From assembly GCF_000244895.1 (NCBI RefSeq), contig NZ_CM001441.1, forward strand, positions 3,926,226 through 3,990,225: DNA of 64,000 bases, written 5' to 3'. The DNA is from Desulfosporosinus youngiae DSM 17734. GTDB taxonomy: Bacteria > Bacillota > Desulfitobacteriia > Desulfitobacteriales > Desulfitobacteriaceae. The position numbers and the translations under genes are program-made. The notes under the pieces were generated by a model. The model was given only the letters and a program-made list of their open reading frames with translations, had not been told where the DNA came from and made no database searches. Below, one piece after another: positions 54,353 to 63,553 of this stretch (position 1 is its first letter; the number at the start of each line of letters is the position of its first letter).

Positions 54353-55180
54353 TTACAGTTCCTTTCTCAGCCTGGGATCAAGAAAATCCCTCAAACTGTC
54401 GCCAATGAAGTTGGTCCCCACCGCCATAGTTAATATAGCTAAACCGGGGAAGGTCCCAATCCACCAATAGTTAAAATTCAAAACACCATCCGCCACCATG
54501 GCACCCCATTCCGGAGTAGGCGGAGGAGACCCCAGACCTAAAAAACTCAAGCCCGAGAAAAGAAGAATGGCATTGCCGAAATCTAAAGTAGCCAGCACCA
54601 AGACCGGGCCGATGCTATTAGGCATAATCTCATGAAAAAATATTCTAAAATGGGAGGCACCCAGTGATTTGGCCGCTTCCACATACTCATTCTCTTTGTT
54701 GGCAATCACCATGCTTCGCATAACCCTGGCATAGTTCGGCCACCAAATAATCACCATAGCCAGCAAGGTATTATAAAGACTTGGCCCTAATGCCGCAGAA
54801 ATCGTCATTGCCAGGATAATTCCCGGAAAGGCCATTACCATTTCCGAAACCCGCATCATGATTTCATCCGTCAATCCGCCAATATAACCCGCGATTCCTC
54901 CGTAAATCATGCCGATAAATGAGGCCAGAATAATAGTAACCAGACCGGCGATCAGTGAAATCCGGCTGCCTATCAGGACCCGGCTGAAAACATCCCGCCC
55001 AATGCTGTCCGTACCAAACCAATGCAAACTGCTTGGCGCTTGAAAGCGGTTGGCCAAATCCTGCCCCAGATAACTGTATGGGGTTATCAGCGGCGCAATA
55101 ATTGCAATGACAATCCATAAGCTGCAAACAATGATTCCTATTGAAAATAATAAATTATTTTTCATAATTCGTGCCAGCAT
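54353..55180 (-). CDS. dppC: Dipeptide/oligopeptide ABC transporter permease DppC
   Basis: 275 aa inner-membrane permease. The N-terminal helix is followed by the family WFGTDSIGRDVFSRVLIGSR segment, and the EAA coupling loop appears as EYVEAAKSLGASHFRIFFHEIMPN. It pairs with DppB in the translocation channel and is the last gene of the operon, 1 bp after dppB. Intact. Confidence 0.92.
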   Translation of the reverse strand: MLARIMKNNLLFSIGIIVCSLWIVIAIIAPLITPYSYLGQDLANRFQAPSSLHWFGTDSIGRDVFSRVLIGSRISLIAGLVTIILASFIGMIYGGIAGYIGGLTDEIMMRVSEMVMAFPGIILAMTISAALGPSLYNTLLAMVIIWWPNYARVMRSMVIANKENEYVEAAKSLGASHFRIFFHEIMPNSIGPVLVLATLDFGNAILLFSGLSFLGLGSPPPTPEWGAMVADGVLNFNYWWIGTFPGLAILTMAVGTNFIGDSLRDFLDPRLRKEL

Positions 55181-55181
55181 A

Positions 55182-56201
55182 TTAACGATACCTCACTCTG
55201 GGGTCAAGAATTCCATATAAAATGTCTACGACAAGATTAATAACAACGTAGTTAATGGAAATCAAAATAGAGACCCCGATGATAGCAGGAAAATCTAAGT
55301 TTCCTGCCGCTTTATAAGCATATTGCCCGATACCGGGCCAGGCAAAAATCGTTTCTACTAAAACCATACCCCCTAAAAGATTGCCGAACCCAATTCCAAT
55401 AACCGTAACGACCGGTATCAAGGCATTGCCTAAAGCATGACGCACAATAATCATTTTTTCAGTCAGACCTTTGGCCCTGGCCGTACGAATAAAGTCTAAA
55501 GACATCACTTCCAACAAGCTGGAACGAGTGGTACGAGTAATCAAACCCATAGTAAATGAGCCTAAAACCAGGCCGGGCAGCAACAAATGCTGCAGGGCAT
55601 CCACCGCCAGGTTCCAATTACCTGCCAAAAGAGCATCAATAACATAAAGATTGGTGACTCCCACAGGCGGTGCCAGATAGGGGCTTATCCTCCCCGGTCC
55701 CGGTGCTATCCCTAACTTGACATAAAAAAGCAGTAAGAACATAAGTCCCAGCCAGAAACTAGGGACTGATACTCCTAAAACAGAAATTCCCCTTATTAGC
55801 TGATCCGTTGCGCTGTTGCGTTTGATGGCCGAGATGATGCCAAAAAGCATTCCAAATAAAACCGCAATAAGAATAGAAAAAAGTGCTAATTCAATGGTTG
55901 CCGGAAAATAGTCCTTCAGGTCTTCCATCACAGGACGTTGAGTTCTGATTGACGTGCCCATGTCTCCCTTGACTAAATTGCCTACATAAATAAAGTATTG
56001 GGTGTATAAAGGTTTATCCAGGCCCCACTTAGCTTTGAAGGTTTCTACCATTTCCGGGTTATCCATGTTCCTCTGACTTAAATTGGCCAAAACAGGGTCA
56101 CTGGGTACAGAGTGGGAGATGATAAAGACAACTAATGAAACTCCAATGACAAGAAAGGTTAAAAATAACAATCTTCTGGCTATGTATTTTAGAAGTCCCA
56201 A
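55182..56201 (-). CDS. dppB: Dipeptide/oligopeptide ABC transporter permease DppB
   Basis: 339 aa permease. It starts LLKYIARRLLFLTFLVIGVS, has the external loop WGLDKPLYTQYFIYVGNLVKGDMG, and the EAA-type loop DFIRTARAKGLTEKMIIVRHALGNA. The frame stays open far upstream into dppA, but the start is taken as TTG at 56201, placed 9 nt after GGAGGTG. A GTG four codons earlier is inside the ribosome site, and a nearby ATG is out of frame. Confidence 0.9.
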   Translation of the reverse strand: MGLLKYIARRLLFLTFLVIGVSLVVFIISHSVPSDPVLANLSQRNMDNPEMVETFKAKWGLDKPLYTQYFIYVGNLVKGDMGTSIRTQRPVMEDLKDYFPATIELALFSILIAVLFGMLFGIISAIKRNSATDQLIRGISVLGVSVPSFWLGLMFLLLFYVKLGIAPGPGRISPYLAPPVGVTNLYVIDALLAGNWNLAVDALQHLLLPGLVLGSFTMGLITRTTRSSLLEVMSLDFIRTARAKGLTEKMIIVRHALGNALIPVVTVIGIGFGNLLGGMVLVETIFAWPGIGQYAYKAAGNLDFPAIIGVSILISINYVVINLVVDILYGILDPRVRYR

Positions 56202-56283
56202 ATGACATTTCACCTCCTTCAGGCCTTTTGGATATTCTATTGAGGGCAGATGCCAATAGGCACCTGCCCTTACTATTTCCAGA

Positions 56284-57891
56284 CTATTTTGCAGAAACAT
56301 TCTTGAGATTGATTTTATAAAGGTCGATATAATCTGTACCCTGGATGTTATCACGAGTAGCGTAATGACGAGCATGCTGCAATAAGACATTAAAGGCGCT
56401 ATCTTCATCCATCATCGTTTGAATTTCTTCCAGGTACTTGATTCGGGCAGCTTTGTCAACTTCAACCGCAGCTTTCTTGCCCAAATCAGCTAGTTTAGGA
56501 TTCATCTCAGCGGTCCAATTAGCCCGCAAACCAACTGGGCTGCCGGGTAAGAAGGCTAACTGGCTGTTCGGATCCGGATAGTCCGGACCCCAATACCACA
56601 GAGACAAAGCTTGGGTGCCTTTACGATAGGGGTCAAGAGCAACCATAATATCCGAGGGTTTGATTTCGGTTTCAATGCCGATCTGGAGCAAGTCGTTCTG
56701 AATCTTTTGGGCAAGTGTAGGTAAATCCATACCCTCAACAGCCAAGGTGGCTACTTCCAGCGTGGTCTTAAAGCCTTTCTCATAACCGGCCTTTTTCATT
56801 AACTCTTTAGCCTTTTCCACATCTTGAGCGGTTTTCGGATCCCGCGGAGGCAACGTACCTAAAAATCCGACTTGGAAAGGTGCAACCGGGGTGATGGACC
56901 CTTCACCGGCAATTGTCTGCATCCCTTGATAATCCAAAACCAGGCGGATGGCTTTCTGAACATCCGGATTGGCAATAGGACCTCCAATTTTGGGGTCACG
57001 GTTCATTAATAAAAAGGTCAGGGTCATGGCTTGAGCTTTTTTAATTTCAATGCCCGCCTTATTTTGAATTTGTTTAACATGTTCAGGGCCTAAGTTAAAG
57101 GCGATGTCGATATCCCCTTTTTCGAGCATCATTAATTGAGTTCCCGGATCGGAAATAGCTTTTAGAACTACTTTATCGTAGTAGGGAGCTTCGCCCCAAT
57201 AATTTTGATTGCGGGCTAAGACCACTTCCACTTTAGGGGTATAAGATTCAATCACATAGGGACCAGATCCCGCAGAGTGTGTATCAAACCACAATTTCGC
57301 TTTATCGCTGGTATTGGCATCTGCTGCATTGGTAGCGCCATGCTCCATAGCCACTTTGCTATCGATAACACCAAAGGCATTATAAGTAAGTTTTGTTAAA
57401 AAAGAAGCATCCTGCTCTTTTAAGTTAAAAACCACTGTCTTGGCATCAGGGGTCTCGATTGATTTAATACCATCCGCCAAAAATGCACCATTGCCCTTTA
57501 AGCTAATGGATCTCTCCACACTCCACTTGACATCTTGGGCAGTAAGCGGATTGCCGCCGGAAAACTTAATTCCCTCCCGCAGCTTAAAGGTGTAACTCAG
57601 ACCGTCCTGGCTGACCTCATGACTTTCAGCTATGCCGTATACAGGTGCATCCAAGTTATCTTCAAACTGCATCAAGGTATCATAAACCGGATGCAGAACG
57701 AGCAGGGCATACACCTCATAAGCCAGACCGGGGTCAAAGGTTTCATAATCCGGATCAAGGGCCATAATCAACTGTTTATTACCGTCCGTGGCTTCAGGCT
57801 TAGTGGCTGCATCTTTACTCCCGCCACATCCTGCCGTAAAGAGCAGCACTATGGTCAACATTGCCAACAGAATTCTAAGCTTCTTTCTCAC
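56284..57891 (-). CDS. dppA: Peptide ABC transporter substrate-binding lipoprotein DppA/OppA-like
   Basis: 535 aa SBP_bac_5 family lipoprotein. Lipobox FTAGC marks the lipidated Cys. The mature protein shows YTFKLREGIKFSGGNPLTAQDVKWSVERS and other cluster C binding-protein features. It captures peptides, or possibly another small ligand such as nickel, at the membrane surface. The start is taken as GTG at 57891, 6 nt after AAGGGAG, rather than the TTG six codons upstream. The order dppD-dppF-dppA-dppB-dppC and an adjacent M24 peptidase favour peptides. Confidence 0.9.
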   Translation of the reverse strand: MRKKLRILLAMLTIVLLFTAGCGGSKDAATKPEATDGNKQLIMALDPDYETFDPGLAYEVYALLVLHPVYDTLMQFEDNLDAPVYGIAESHEVSQDGLSYTFKLREGIKFSGGNPLTAQDVKWSVERSISLKGNGAFLADGIKSIETPDAKTVVFNLKEQDASFLTKLTYNAFGVIDSKVAMEHGATNAADANTSDKAKLWFDTHSAGSGPYVIESYTPKVEVVLARNQNYWGEAPYYDKVVLKAISDPGTQLMMLEKGDIDIAFNLGPEHVKQIQNKAGIEIKKAQAMTLTFLLMNRDPKIGGPIANPDVQKAIRLVLDYQGMQTIAGEGSITPVAPFQVGFLGTLPPRDPKTAQDVEKAKELMKKAGYEKGFKTTLEVATLAVEGMDLPTLAQKIQNDLLQIGIETEIKPSDIMVALDPYRKGTQALSLWYWGPDYPDPNSQLAFLPGSPVGLRANWTAEMNPKLADLGKKAAVEVDKAARIKYLEEIQTMMDEDSAFNVLLQHARHYATRDNIQGTDYIDLYKINLKNVSAK

Positions 57892-57959
57892 TGTTCTCTC
57901 TCCCTTCAAATTGTAAGTTCAACTATAGGTAATTATTCGATAATCCCTCCTTCTCCTGA

Positions 57960-58928
57960 TCATTTAACTAAATGACAAGCTGCACAATGACCTGCAAACA
58001 CCTCCTTTAGCAGAGGCTCCTCTTGACTGCATAAGTCTATCGCCTCAGGGCACCTGGTATGAAAGCGGCACCCGGATGGAGGATTTGCCGGGCTTGGCAC
58101 ATCTCCTTTAAGCAGGATCCGCTCTCTTCGATCATCCGGATCAGCATTGGGAATAGCTGAGATCAAGGCCTTGGCATAAGGATGCTGAGTGTTACGATAA
58201 ATATCCTCATGACTGCCAATCTCCACAAGTTTTCCCAGGTACATAACCCCTACCCGATCGCAGATATGATGTACGACACTTAAGTTATGGGAGATAAATA
58301 AATAGGTCAGATCATATTCCTTCTGAAGGTCTTCCAATAAATTAATAACCTGGGCCTGAATCGAAACATCCAAAGCAGAGACCGGTTCATCGCAGATGAT
58401 CAGCTTGGGATTCAAGGCCAAAGCCCTGGCAATGCCTACCCTCTGCTTTTGCCCTCCCGACATTTCATGAGGATAGCGGCTTAAATGATACTCAGAAAGA
58501 CCGACTCTTTCCATTAAATCCTTAATCTTCGCCTTACGCTCGATTTTGGTTCCCACTTGGTGAATGTGAAAAGGTTCATTTAAAATATCATTAATCGTCT
58601 TTCTTGGATTTAAGGAAGCACTTGGATCCTGAAAAATTAGCTGGATTTTTTTGCGCATTTCTTTCATTCTCTTATTATTGAACGAAAAAATATCCTCACC
58701 TTCGAAGATCACCTTACCGGCATTTGGCTTATACAGGCCTAGTATTGTGCGTCCCAGAGTACTTTTACCGCAGCCTGATTCACCCACCAAGCCAAAGGTT
58801 TCTCCTTTAAACAGCTCAAATGAGACATCGTCAACTGCTTTTATGTATTTTTTATGTAAGGATAAGCTCCCTTCCGTTTGAAAATACATCTTAAGATTTT
58901 GAATCTGAACAAGTAAACTATCTTCCAT
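57960..58928 (-). CDS. dppF: Peptide ABC transporter ATPase DppF-like
   Basis: 322 aa ABC ATPase. Walker A is GESGCGKSTLGRTIL, signature is MSGGQKQRVGIARAL, Walker B is LIICDEPVSALDVS, and the C-terminal oligopeptide-transporter extension has a Cys pattern (CRFHTRCPEAIDLC). The ATG at 58928 has AGGAG 7 nt upstream and is preferred to one ten codons earlier. Works with DppD to power the importer. Confidence 0.92.
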   Translation of the reverse strand: MEDSLLVQIQNLKMYFQTEGSLSLHKKYIKAVDDVSFELFKGETFGLVGESGCGKSTLGRTILGLYKPNAGKVIFEGEDIFSFNNKRMKEMRKKIQLIFQDPSASLNPRKTINDILNEPFHIHQVGTKIERKAKIKDLMERVGLSEYHLSRYPHEMSGGQKQRVGIARALALNPKLIICDEPVSALDVSIQAQVINLLEDLQKEYDLTYLFISHNLSVVHHICDRVGVMYLGKLVEIGSHEDIYRNTQHPYAKALISAIPNADPDDRRERILLKGDVPSPANPPSGCRFHTRCPEAIDLCSQEEPLLKEVFAGHCAACHLVK

Positions 58929-58938
58929 ATTTTCACTC

Positions 58939-59940
58939 CTACCCCTGTTTGCCTTCATTCACATGGCGCCAGCATCTGACAGCACGTTCTTCCGTTATAT
59001 GAACCAATTCCGGAGTCTTCTCGGAGCAAAGTGAGGTTGAATAGTTACACCGCGGTTGAAAGCTGCAGCCTATCGGCATGTTGAAAGGACTGGGAACAGT
59101 GCCTTCAATTGTATGCAAGCGCTGCTTTTCTTTTGTTATAGTAGGAATAGACCGCAGCAGCCCTTCCGTATAAGGGTGCAGCGACTCTTTTATCAATTCT
59201 TTGAGCGGGCTGGACTCGACCACCTGCCCTGCATACATAACCACCACACGATCACACATTTCGGTAATGATCCCCAGATCATGGGTAATCATAATAATGG
59301 CAGTATCGATTTCCTTACGTAAATTCTTCATCAATTCCAGAATTTGAGCTTGAATTGTTACATCAAGAGCTGTGGTCGGTTCATCTGCCAGGAGCAGCTT
59401 AGGACGGCAAGCCAAGGCCATGGCAATCATAATCCTTTGCCGCATTCCGCCGGATAATTGATGGGGATACTCTTTGAATCTTTGCTCCGGAATTGGAATA
59501 CCCACCATCTTCAAGAGTTCTAAAGCGCGTACTTTAGCCTCCTTTTTAGTAAAGCCTTTATGCAGCAAGAGCGGTTCCATAATCTGTTTACCACAAGTAT
59601 GAATCGGATTTAATGAGGTCATTGGCTCCTGAAAGATCATTGAAATTTCATTACCCCGAATGGTTCGAACCTCTTCCGGCGATAAATTTCTTAGATTCCG
59701 CCCATTGAACAAGATATCTCCAGTCGCCTCTCCGGGAGGATTAGGAATTAAATTCATAATTGAGAGAGCAGTGACACTTTTACCGCTTCCGCTTTCCCCT
59801 ACAATACCCAGCGTCTCCCCGGAACGTATTGAAATACTCACATCCCGGACAGCCCTAAAGGCCCCCTCCGAGGTTCTGAACCGCACATTCAGGTTGTTTA
59901 TTCTCAGTAAATCCTCATTGTCTAATAAAACATCTCTCAT
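58939..59940 (-). CDS. dppD: Peptide ABC transporter ATPase DppD-like
   Basis: 333 aa ABC ATPase. Walker A is GESGSGKSVTALSIM, signature is LSGGMRQRIMIAMAL, Walker B is LLLADEPTTALDVT, and the C-terminal extension carries the cysteine set (GCSFQPRCNYSTSLC) that may hold an Fe-S cluster in relatives. The ribosome site before the ATG is weak, suggesting coupling to the upstream peptidase gene, 50 bp away. Confidence 0.92.
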   Translation of the reverse strand: MRDVLLDNEDLLRINNLNVRFRTSEGAFRAVRDVSISIRSGETLGIVGESGSGKSVTALSIMNLIPNPPGEATGDILFNGRNLRNLSPEEVRTIRGNEISMIFQEPMTSLNPIHTCGKQIMEPLLLHKGFTKKEAKVRALELLKMVGIPIPEQRFKEYPHQLSGGMRQRIMIAMALACRPKLLLADEPTTALDVTIQAQILELMKNLRKEIDTAIIMITHDLGIITEMCDRVVVMYAGQVVESSPLKELIKESLHPYTEGLLRSIPTITKEKQRLHTIEGTVPSPFNMPIGCSFQPRCNYSTSLCSEKTPELVHITEERAVRCWRHVNEGKQG

Positions 59941-59990
59941 CGCTCATGTCTCACAATCATAAAAGATTTATCATTTAGGTACAGCGATTC

Positions 59991-61085
59991 TTACGCCTCG
60001 ATTAATTCCCGGGGAAAATTATTAAAACGTATCGGTCCATTTTCGGAGAGTCCGACAATATCTTCAATGCGTACCCCATATTGCCCCGGTATATAAATAC
60101 CCGGTTCAATACTGAACGTCATTCCGGTCTGCAAAGTTTCTTGATTACCCGAAACTATAAAGGGGTCTTCATGGATATCCAACCCTATACCATGGCCTGT
60201 TCGATGAATAAAATACTGTCCATATCCCGCTCGTGAAATGGTATCCCGGACGGCCTCATCGACTTTTTCACAGGAAATCCCTGCGCAAACTGCTTGAAAA
60301 CCAGCTTCATTGGCATCTTTGACAGCTTGGTATATTTTCTTGATCTCCGCGGAGGCTTTACCTACCGAGAAAGTCCGGGTCATATCTGAACAGTACCCTT
60401 GAAAAAGCCCTCCGAAATCCAAGACCACCAAATCACCTGGAATCAGCCTTCTTTCACTGGTATGGTGGTGAGGGGATGAGGTATTAGGTCCTGAGGCTAC
60501 AATAGGTTTGAAAGAAAGCTCCTCCGCGCCATATTCTTTAAGCTTGCCTTCCACAAAAAATGCCAATTCCTTTTCAGAAATATCTGGCTTGATGACCTTT
60601 AGAACCTCCGCCATAACCTTGTCCGTTAATCTTCCGGCCATTTCTAAAAGGCTCATCTCATTGTGGTCCTTAATCATTCGAACTTGTCTCATAATCTTTG
60701 CGGCACCGGTAAACTCGAACCCGGAGAACGCTTTTCTGACCTGCAAAAAGTGTCCTGCCCACATTCTTTCATCGATGGCAGCCAGTGCTGAGTGTCCCTT
60801 GATCAAAGGAAGCAGCAAGTCAACAGGATCTGTTCCATCAGACCAGGTCAGTAATTCAAAGCTATTCTCTTCAACATCTTCTGCCGCTTCCCGATACATC
60901 TCCGGCAGAACCATAACCGGCTTGCCTTCTGCAGGCACCAAATAAGCTTGCAGCCTTTCATCGGCTGTCGTCCTTAATCCGGTGAGATAAAAAAAATTGG
61001 CTGAAGGGGCCACTACCAGATAATCCGTGCTTTGAGATTTCATAATTGCTTGAATTCGTTTGATTCTTTCTTTAAATACATTCAT
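59991..61085 (-). CDS. M24 family metallopeptidase (Xaa-Pro dipeptidase-like)
   Basis: 364 aa. An N-terminal creatinase-like domain (about 1-125) is followed by a pita-bread catalytic domain with all five metal ligands: Asp in VVLDFGG, Asp in CSDMTRTF, His in HRTGHGIG, Glu in SIEPGIYI and Glu in VRIEDIV. It would hydrolyse Xaa-Pro or related dipeptides in the cytoplasm. The frame opens 24 codons earlier, but AAGGAGG precedes the ATG at 61085. It is directly upstream of the dpp transporter genes, so imported peptides are the likely substrate. Confidence 0.9.
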   Translation of the reverse strand: MNVFKERIKRIQAIMKSQSTDYLVVAPSANFFYLTGLRTTADERLQAYLVPAEGKPVMVLPEMYREAAEDVEENSFELLTWSDGTDPVDLLLPLIKGHSALAAIDERMWAGHFLQVRKAFSGFEFTGAAKIMRQVRMIKDHNEMSLLEMAGRLTDKVMAEVLKVIKPDISEKELAFFVEGKLKEYGAEELSFKPIVASGPNTSSPHHHTSERRLIPGDLVVLDFGGLFQGYCSDMTRTFSVGKASAEIKKIYQAVKDANEAGFQAVCAGISCEKVDEAVRDTISRAGYGQYFIHRTGHGIGLDIHEDPFIVSGNQETLQTGMTFSIEPGIYIPGQYGVRIEDIVGLSENGPIRFNNFPRELIEA

Positions 61086-61175
61086 TAATATGTATCCTCC
61101 TTGTAAATCCTGGCATTTTTCCTTCTTTTTATATTGCTGGCCTGGCAGAGAACTCATTCAACTAAAGATAATTAA

Positions 61176-61508
61176 CTACTTTACCATGAACCAAATTATT
61201 TCACAGTTTTCTGTTCCATCATTGAAGGCCCAGTGCTCTTCACCTGCCGGTATGATCGTAGCTTGCCCCTCGGATATGCGGCATTCTTTTCCCCCGCTCA
61301 TGGTTAAAAGTGATCCGCTCATTATATACGAATATTCATGTTCGGCATGAACTCCCGCACCTTCTGCCGGGACTCTTGCCCCGGGAGGAAATACGACGGT
61401 TCCCATTGTCACGTTAGCATCCTTCGCTGCATTACTGCCGAAAAGGGTTTTCATGATCACATCGTGACGATTTGCTGCTTCGATATCTTTGGTTGTTACA
61501 ATTTTCAT
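61176..61508 (-). CDS. Single-domain cupin protein
   Basis: 110 aa. One beta-barrel cupin with a probable metal site: HAEHEYSYIMSGSLLTM (His/His/Glu set) and, later, EEHWAFND. It is small and soluble. Co-transcribed between the cupin regulator and the peptidase gene, it may bind or modify a ligand linked to the imported peptide, but no reaction can be assigned. Confidence 0.8.
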   Translation of the reverse strand: MKIVTTKDIEAANRHDVIMKTLFGSNAAKDANVTMGTVVFPPGARVPAEGAGVHAEHEYSYIMSGSLLTMSGGKECRISEGQATIIPAGEEHWAFNDGTENCEIIWFMVK

Positions 61509-61609
61509 GGTGTGCTTTCTCCTTCTCTACTTCCTTTGAAGGGCCTAATTCGACATATCAGAGGATAGCTTGGATAAGTGCTGTCAGCCTCTATTGAAGA
61601 AACTATTGA

Positions 61610-62158
61610 TTACTCATGAAAGATGATCGGGGTAAGTACGGCGATCATATGAACTGCTTCGTCAGTTGGGTTATGCCAAGTATGATTTAAGGTGGAGGGG
61701 AAATGAATCGTATCCCCTTCGTTCATTTCATATTCCTTGTCCCCTACCATCATTAAAACCCTGCCCCGCAAAATATAGTAAAACTCTTCACCGGGATGGT
61801 TAAATATAACCTCTTGCCCTTGCAAGGGAGCTAATACTATGTGAATTGGTTCCAATACTTTGCCCGGAAAGTTTCCTCCTAATCGAGTAAACACTGAATC
61901 AGATCTCTCAATTTGAAATGGCTTCCGCGCTTCCACAGGCGTAAAAAAACTGTTGCTTTCTGTGCTTTCAAAAAAGGAGGACATAGAAACCTTAAAGACA
62001 TCGGCAATCTTCTGAAGGGATGTAATAGCCAAGGAGCTGTTTCCCCGTTCGACTTGAGAAAGAAAACTGACGGATAAACCTGTTTTTTCACTCAGTTCTT
62101 TAAGCGTCATGTTCATGCTGACACGCAAACTCCTAATACGCTCATAGATATTATCCAT
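61610..62158 (-). CDS. XRE-family regulator with C-terminal cupin
   Basis: 182 aa. An N-terminal Cro/C1-type HTH (about 5-62, MTLKELSEKTGLSVSFLSQVERG) is joined to a cupin sensor domain (about 105-178, GEEFYYILRGRVLMMVGDKEY and HFPSTLNHTWHNPTDE). This architecture is common for ligand-responsive regulators of amine, amino acid and peptide use. As the first gene upstream of the cupin-peptidase-dpp set it most likely controls that operon and itself; the effector is unknown. Confidence 0.9.
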   Translation of the reverse strand: MDNIYERIRSLRVSMNMTLKELSEKTGLSVSFLSQVERGNSSLAITSLQKIADVFKVSMSSFFESTESNSFFTPVEARKPFQIERSDSVFTRLGGNFPGKVLEPIHIVLAPLQGQEVIFNHPGEEFYYILRGRVLMMVGDKEYEMNEGDTIHFPSTLNHTWHNPTDEAVHMIAVLTPIIFHE

Positions 62159-62432
62159 AAAATACCTCGAATTCCTTAAATAATTTAGTTATATGAAATA
62201 TATTACAGTATTACTAAAAAGTCTAGACATTGAACCACAATAATACAATATTTTACTGAACACTCCGATAATACTAAATCAAACAATGCAAGTCATTCTG
62301 AGCCAAAGAGTTTATTAATTTCAGCCTAATTTACTCTATAAAAATTGTGCAAATTTCCAAAGGAATTGAAAAATGAACAACGAATATATTGAGAGCTGAT
62401 GAATCTAAAAAAACTATTGGAGGTTCTTAACA

Positions 62433-62963
62433 TTGATAAGAATAGCTGGGTATATTAAATCTCCTTATCAGAAAATCGCCTATATTTTTACTCTTACCCT
62501 AGTATTATATATAGCCGGTTCGGGGTTATTTTCCATACCTCTTAATTCAACGACTATGAACATCTCGGCCAGAGCAGGAGGGTTATCCTTTTACGCCATA
62601 GGGGCCTTGTTTCTGCTGACGGTTATCAAAGCGGCCTTTCTTGAATTTGTCAAAAACAGCTCAATACGAAGCAGCGGACAAACGATCTTCCGCTTTCTGC
62701 ATAAAGCCCTGGGCTGGTTCATCCTTATTCTCGCAGGCTATCACAGTCTGTTCTTTTTGTACTATTACATTTGGCCGGTCGTTCCTATCTCTATTTTTGT
62801 TGTTATTACCGGACTATGTGCTATGGCCTGCTTATTCTATGTAATAATCTTAGGCAGAAACACATTCTTCAAGAATTCAAATTATGAATCCATGTATTTT
62901 AAACATGTTTTTGCAACCCTCCTGCTCATATTAATAACCGTCCTTCACCTGAATCTTCTTTAA
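62433..62963 (+). CDS. Small membrane protein, candidate diheme cytochrome b
   Basis: 176 aa with about five membrane helices. Two helices each carry a pair of histidines 14 residues apart: His90 and His104 (HKALGWFILILAGYH), and His158 and His172 (HVFATLLLILITVLH). This H-x13-H on two helices is the arrangement that holds two stacked b hemes in bc1-type and ferric-reductase/NOX-type proteins. The start is TTG at 62433, after TTGGAGG. Stand-alone gene closed by the terminator at 62970. No flavin or NAD domain is attached. Family not recognised with certainty. Confidence 0.6.
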   Translation: MIRIAGYIKSPYQKIAYIFTLTLVLYIAGSGLFSIPLNSTTMNISARAGGLSFYAIGALFLLTVIKAAFLEFVKNSSIRSSGQTIFRFLHKALGWFILILAGYHSLFFLYYYIWPVVPISIFVVITGLCAMACLFYVIILGRNTFFKNSNYESMYFKHVFATLLLILITVLHLNLL

Positions 62964-62969
62964 AAAAAA

Positions 62970-63003
62970 GGCCCGAAAGGCGTTAAAAAACGTCCTCTCG
63001 GGC
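62970..63003. terminator. Bidirectional terminator between convergent genes
   Basis: GCCCGA...TCGGGC stem with inner GTT/AAC and GG/CC pairs, T-run on both strands (TTTTTT on plus at 63007, eight As at 62962 giving Ts on minus). It serves both the small membrane-protein gene and the GDYXXLXY gene. Confidence 0.85.
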
Positions 63004-63031
63004 TGATTTTTTGTGCATTATTTTCCGAAAG

Positions 63032-63553
63032 CTAGCGACGGGCAATTCCCGTCAGAACTCCATATCCGCCCAGGACCTTAACCGTTCCTTCCAGCCCACC
63101 CTTGATAGATTCCTGCTCAAGCTCTTTGCCGCTTCCCTGCTCAACAAAATACTTATCCAAACTGTAATCCACCCGGTAATTGGCCGCTTCACCGGCTTGC
63201 CCAAACCCATTAAATCCTTCTCTGAATTTTCCTTTTAAATAGACTCCTTGCTTTGGTTTAACGTCACTAACCTGATCGACAACAAAATATTTGCCCTCTT
63301 GTTTAAGACTTACATAAAGATTCTTATTGTATACCTTATCCAGGGACAGGTCCACCTTAGACTTGGGCACATCTGAGATTGCAAAATTCAGGGCGACATA
63401 GTCCCCTCTGAACAAATCTGTAGGGTCATAAGCCTTTGTTTCCAGAAGGATCTCCTGCCCGAAGAGAACCGTTGCCTGAGGTTTGATCGTCATCCCCAGG
63501 AGAATCAGCAAGGGAAGCGCTATAGCTAATAAGAACCTTGTTTTCTTACTCAT
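63032..63553 (-). CDS. GDYXXLXY family membrane-anchored protein
   Basis: 173 aa. One N-terminal membrane helix (about 7-24) precedes an extracytoplasmic beta domain with the family motif as RGDYVALNF (Phe replacing the last Tyr). Function unknown. The ATG overlaps the upstream membrane-protein gene by 8 nt; that pairing is usual for this family. Confidence 0.83.
   Translation of the reverse strand: MSKKTRFLLAIALPLLILLGMTIKPQATVLFGQEILLETKAYDPTDLFRGDYVALNFAISDVPKSKVDLSLDKVYNKNLYVSLKQEGKYFVVDQVSDVKPKQGVYLKGKFREGFNGFGQAGEAANYRVDYSLDKYFVEQGSGKELEQESIKGGLEGTVKVLGGYGVLTGIARR

Noticed and set aside
56202-56408. N-terminal extension of DppB
   Set aside because: It overlaps the end of dppA, lacks a ribosome site and adds residues unlike the family; the TTG at 56201 is well placed after GGAGGTG.
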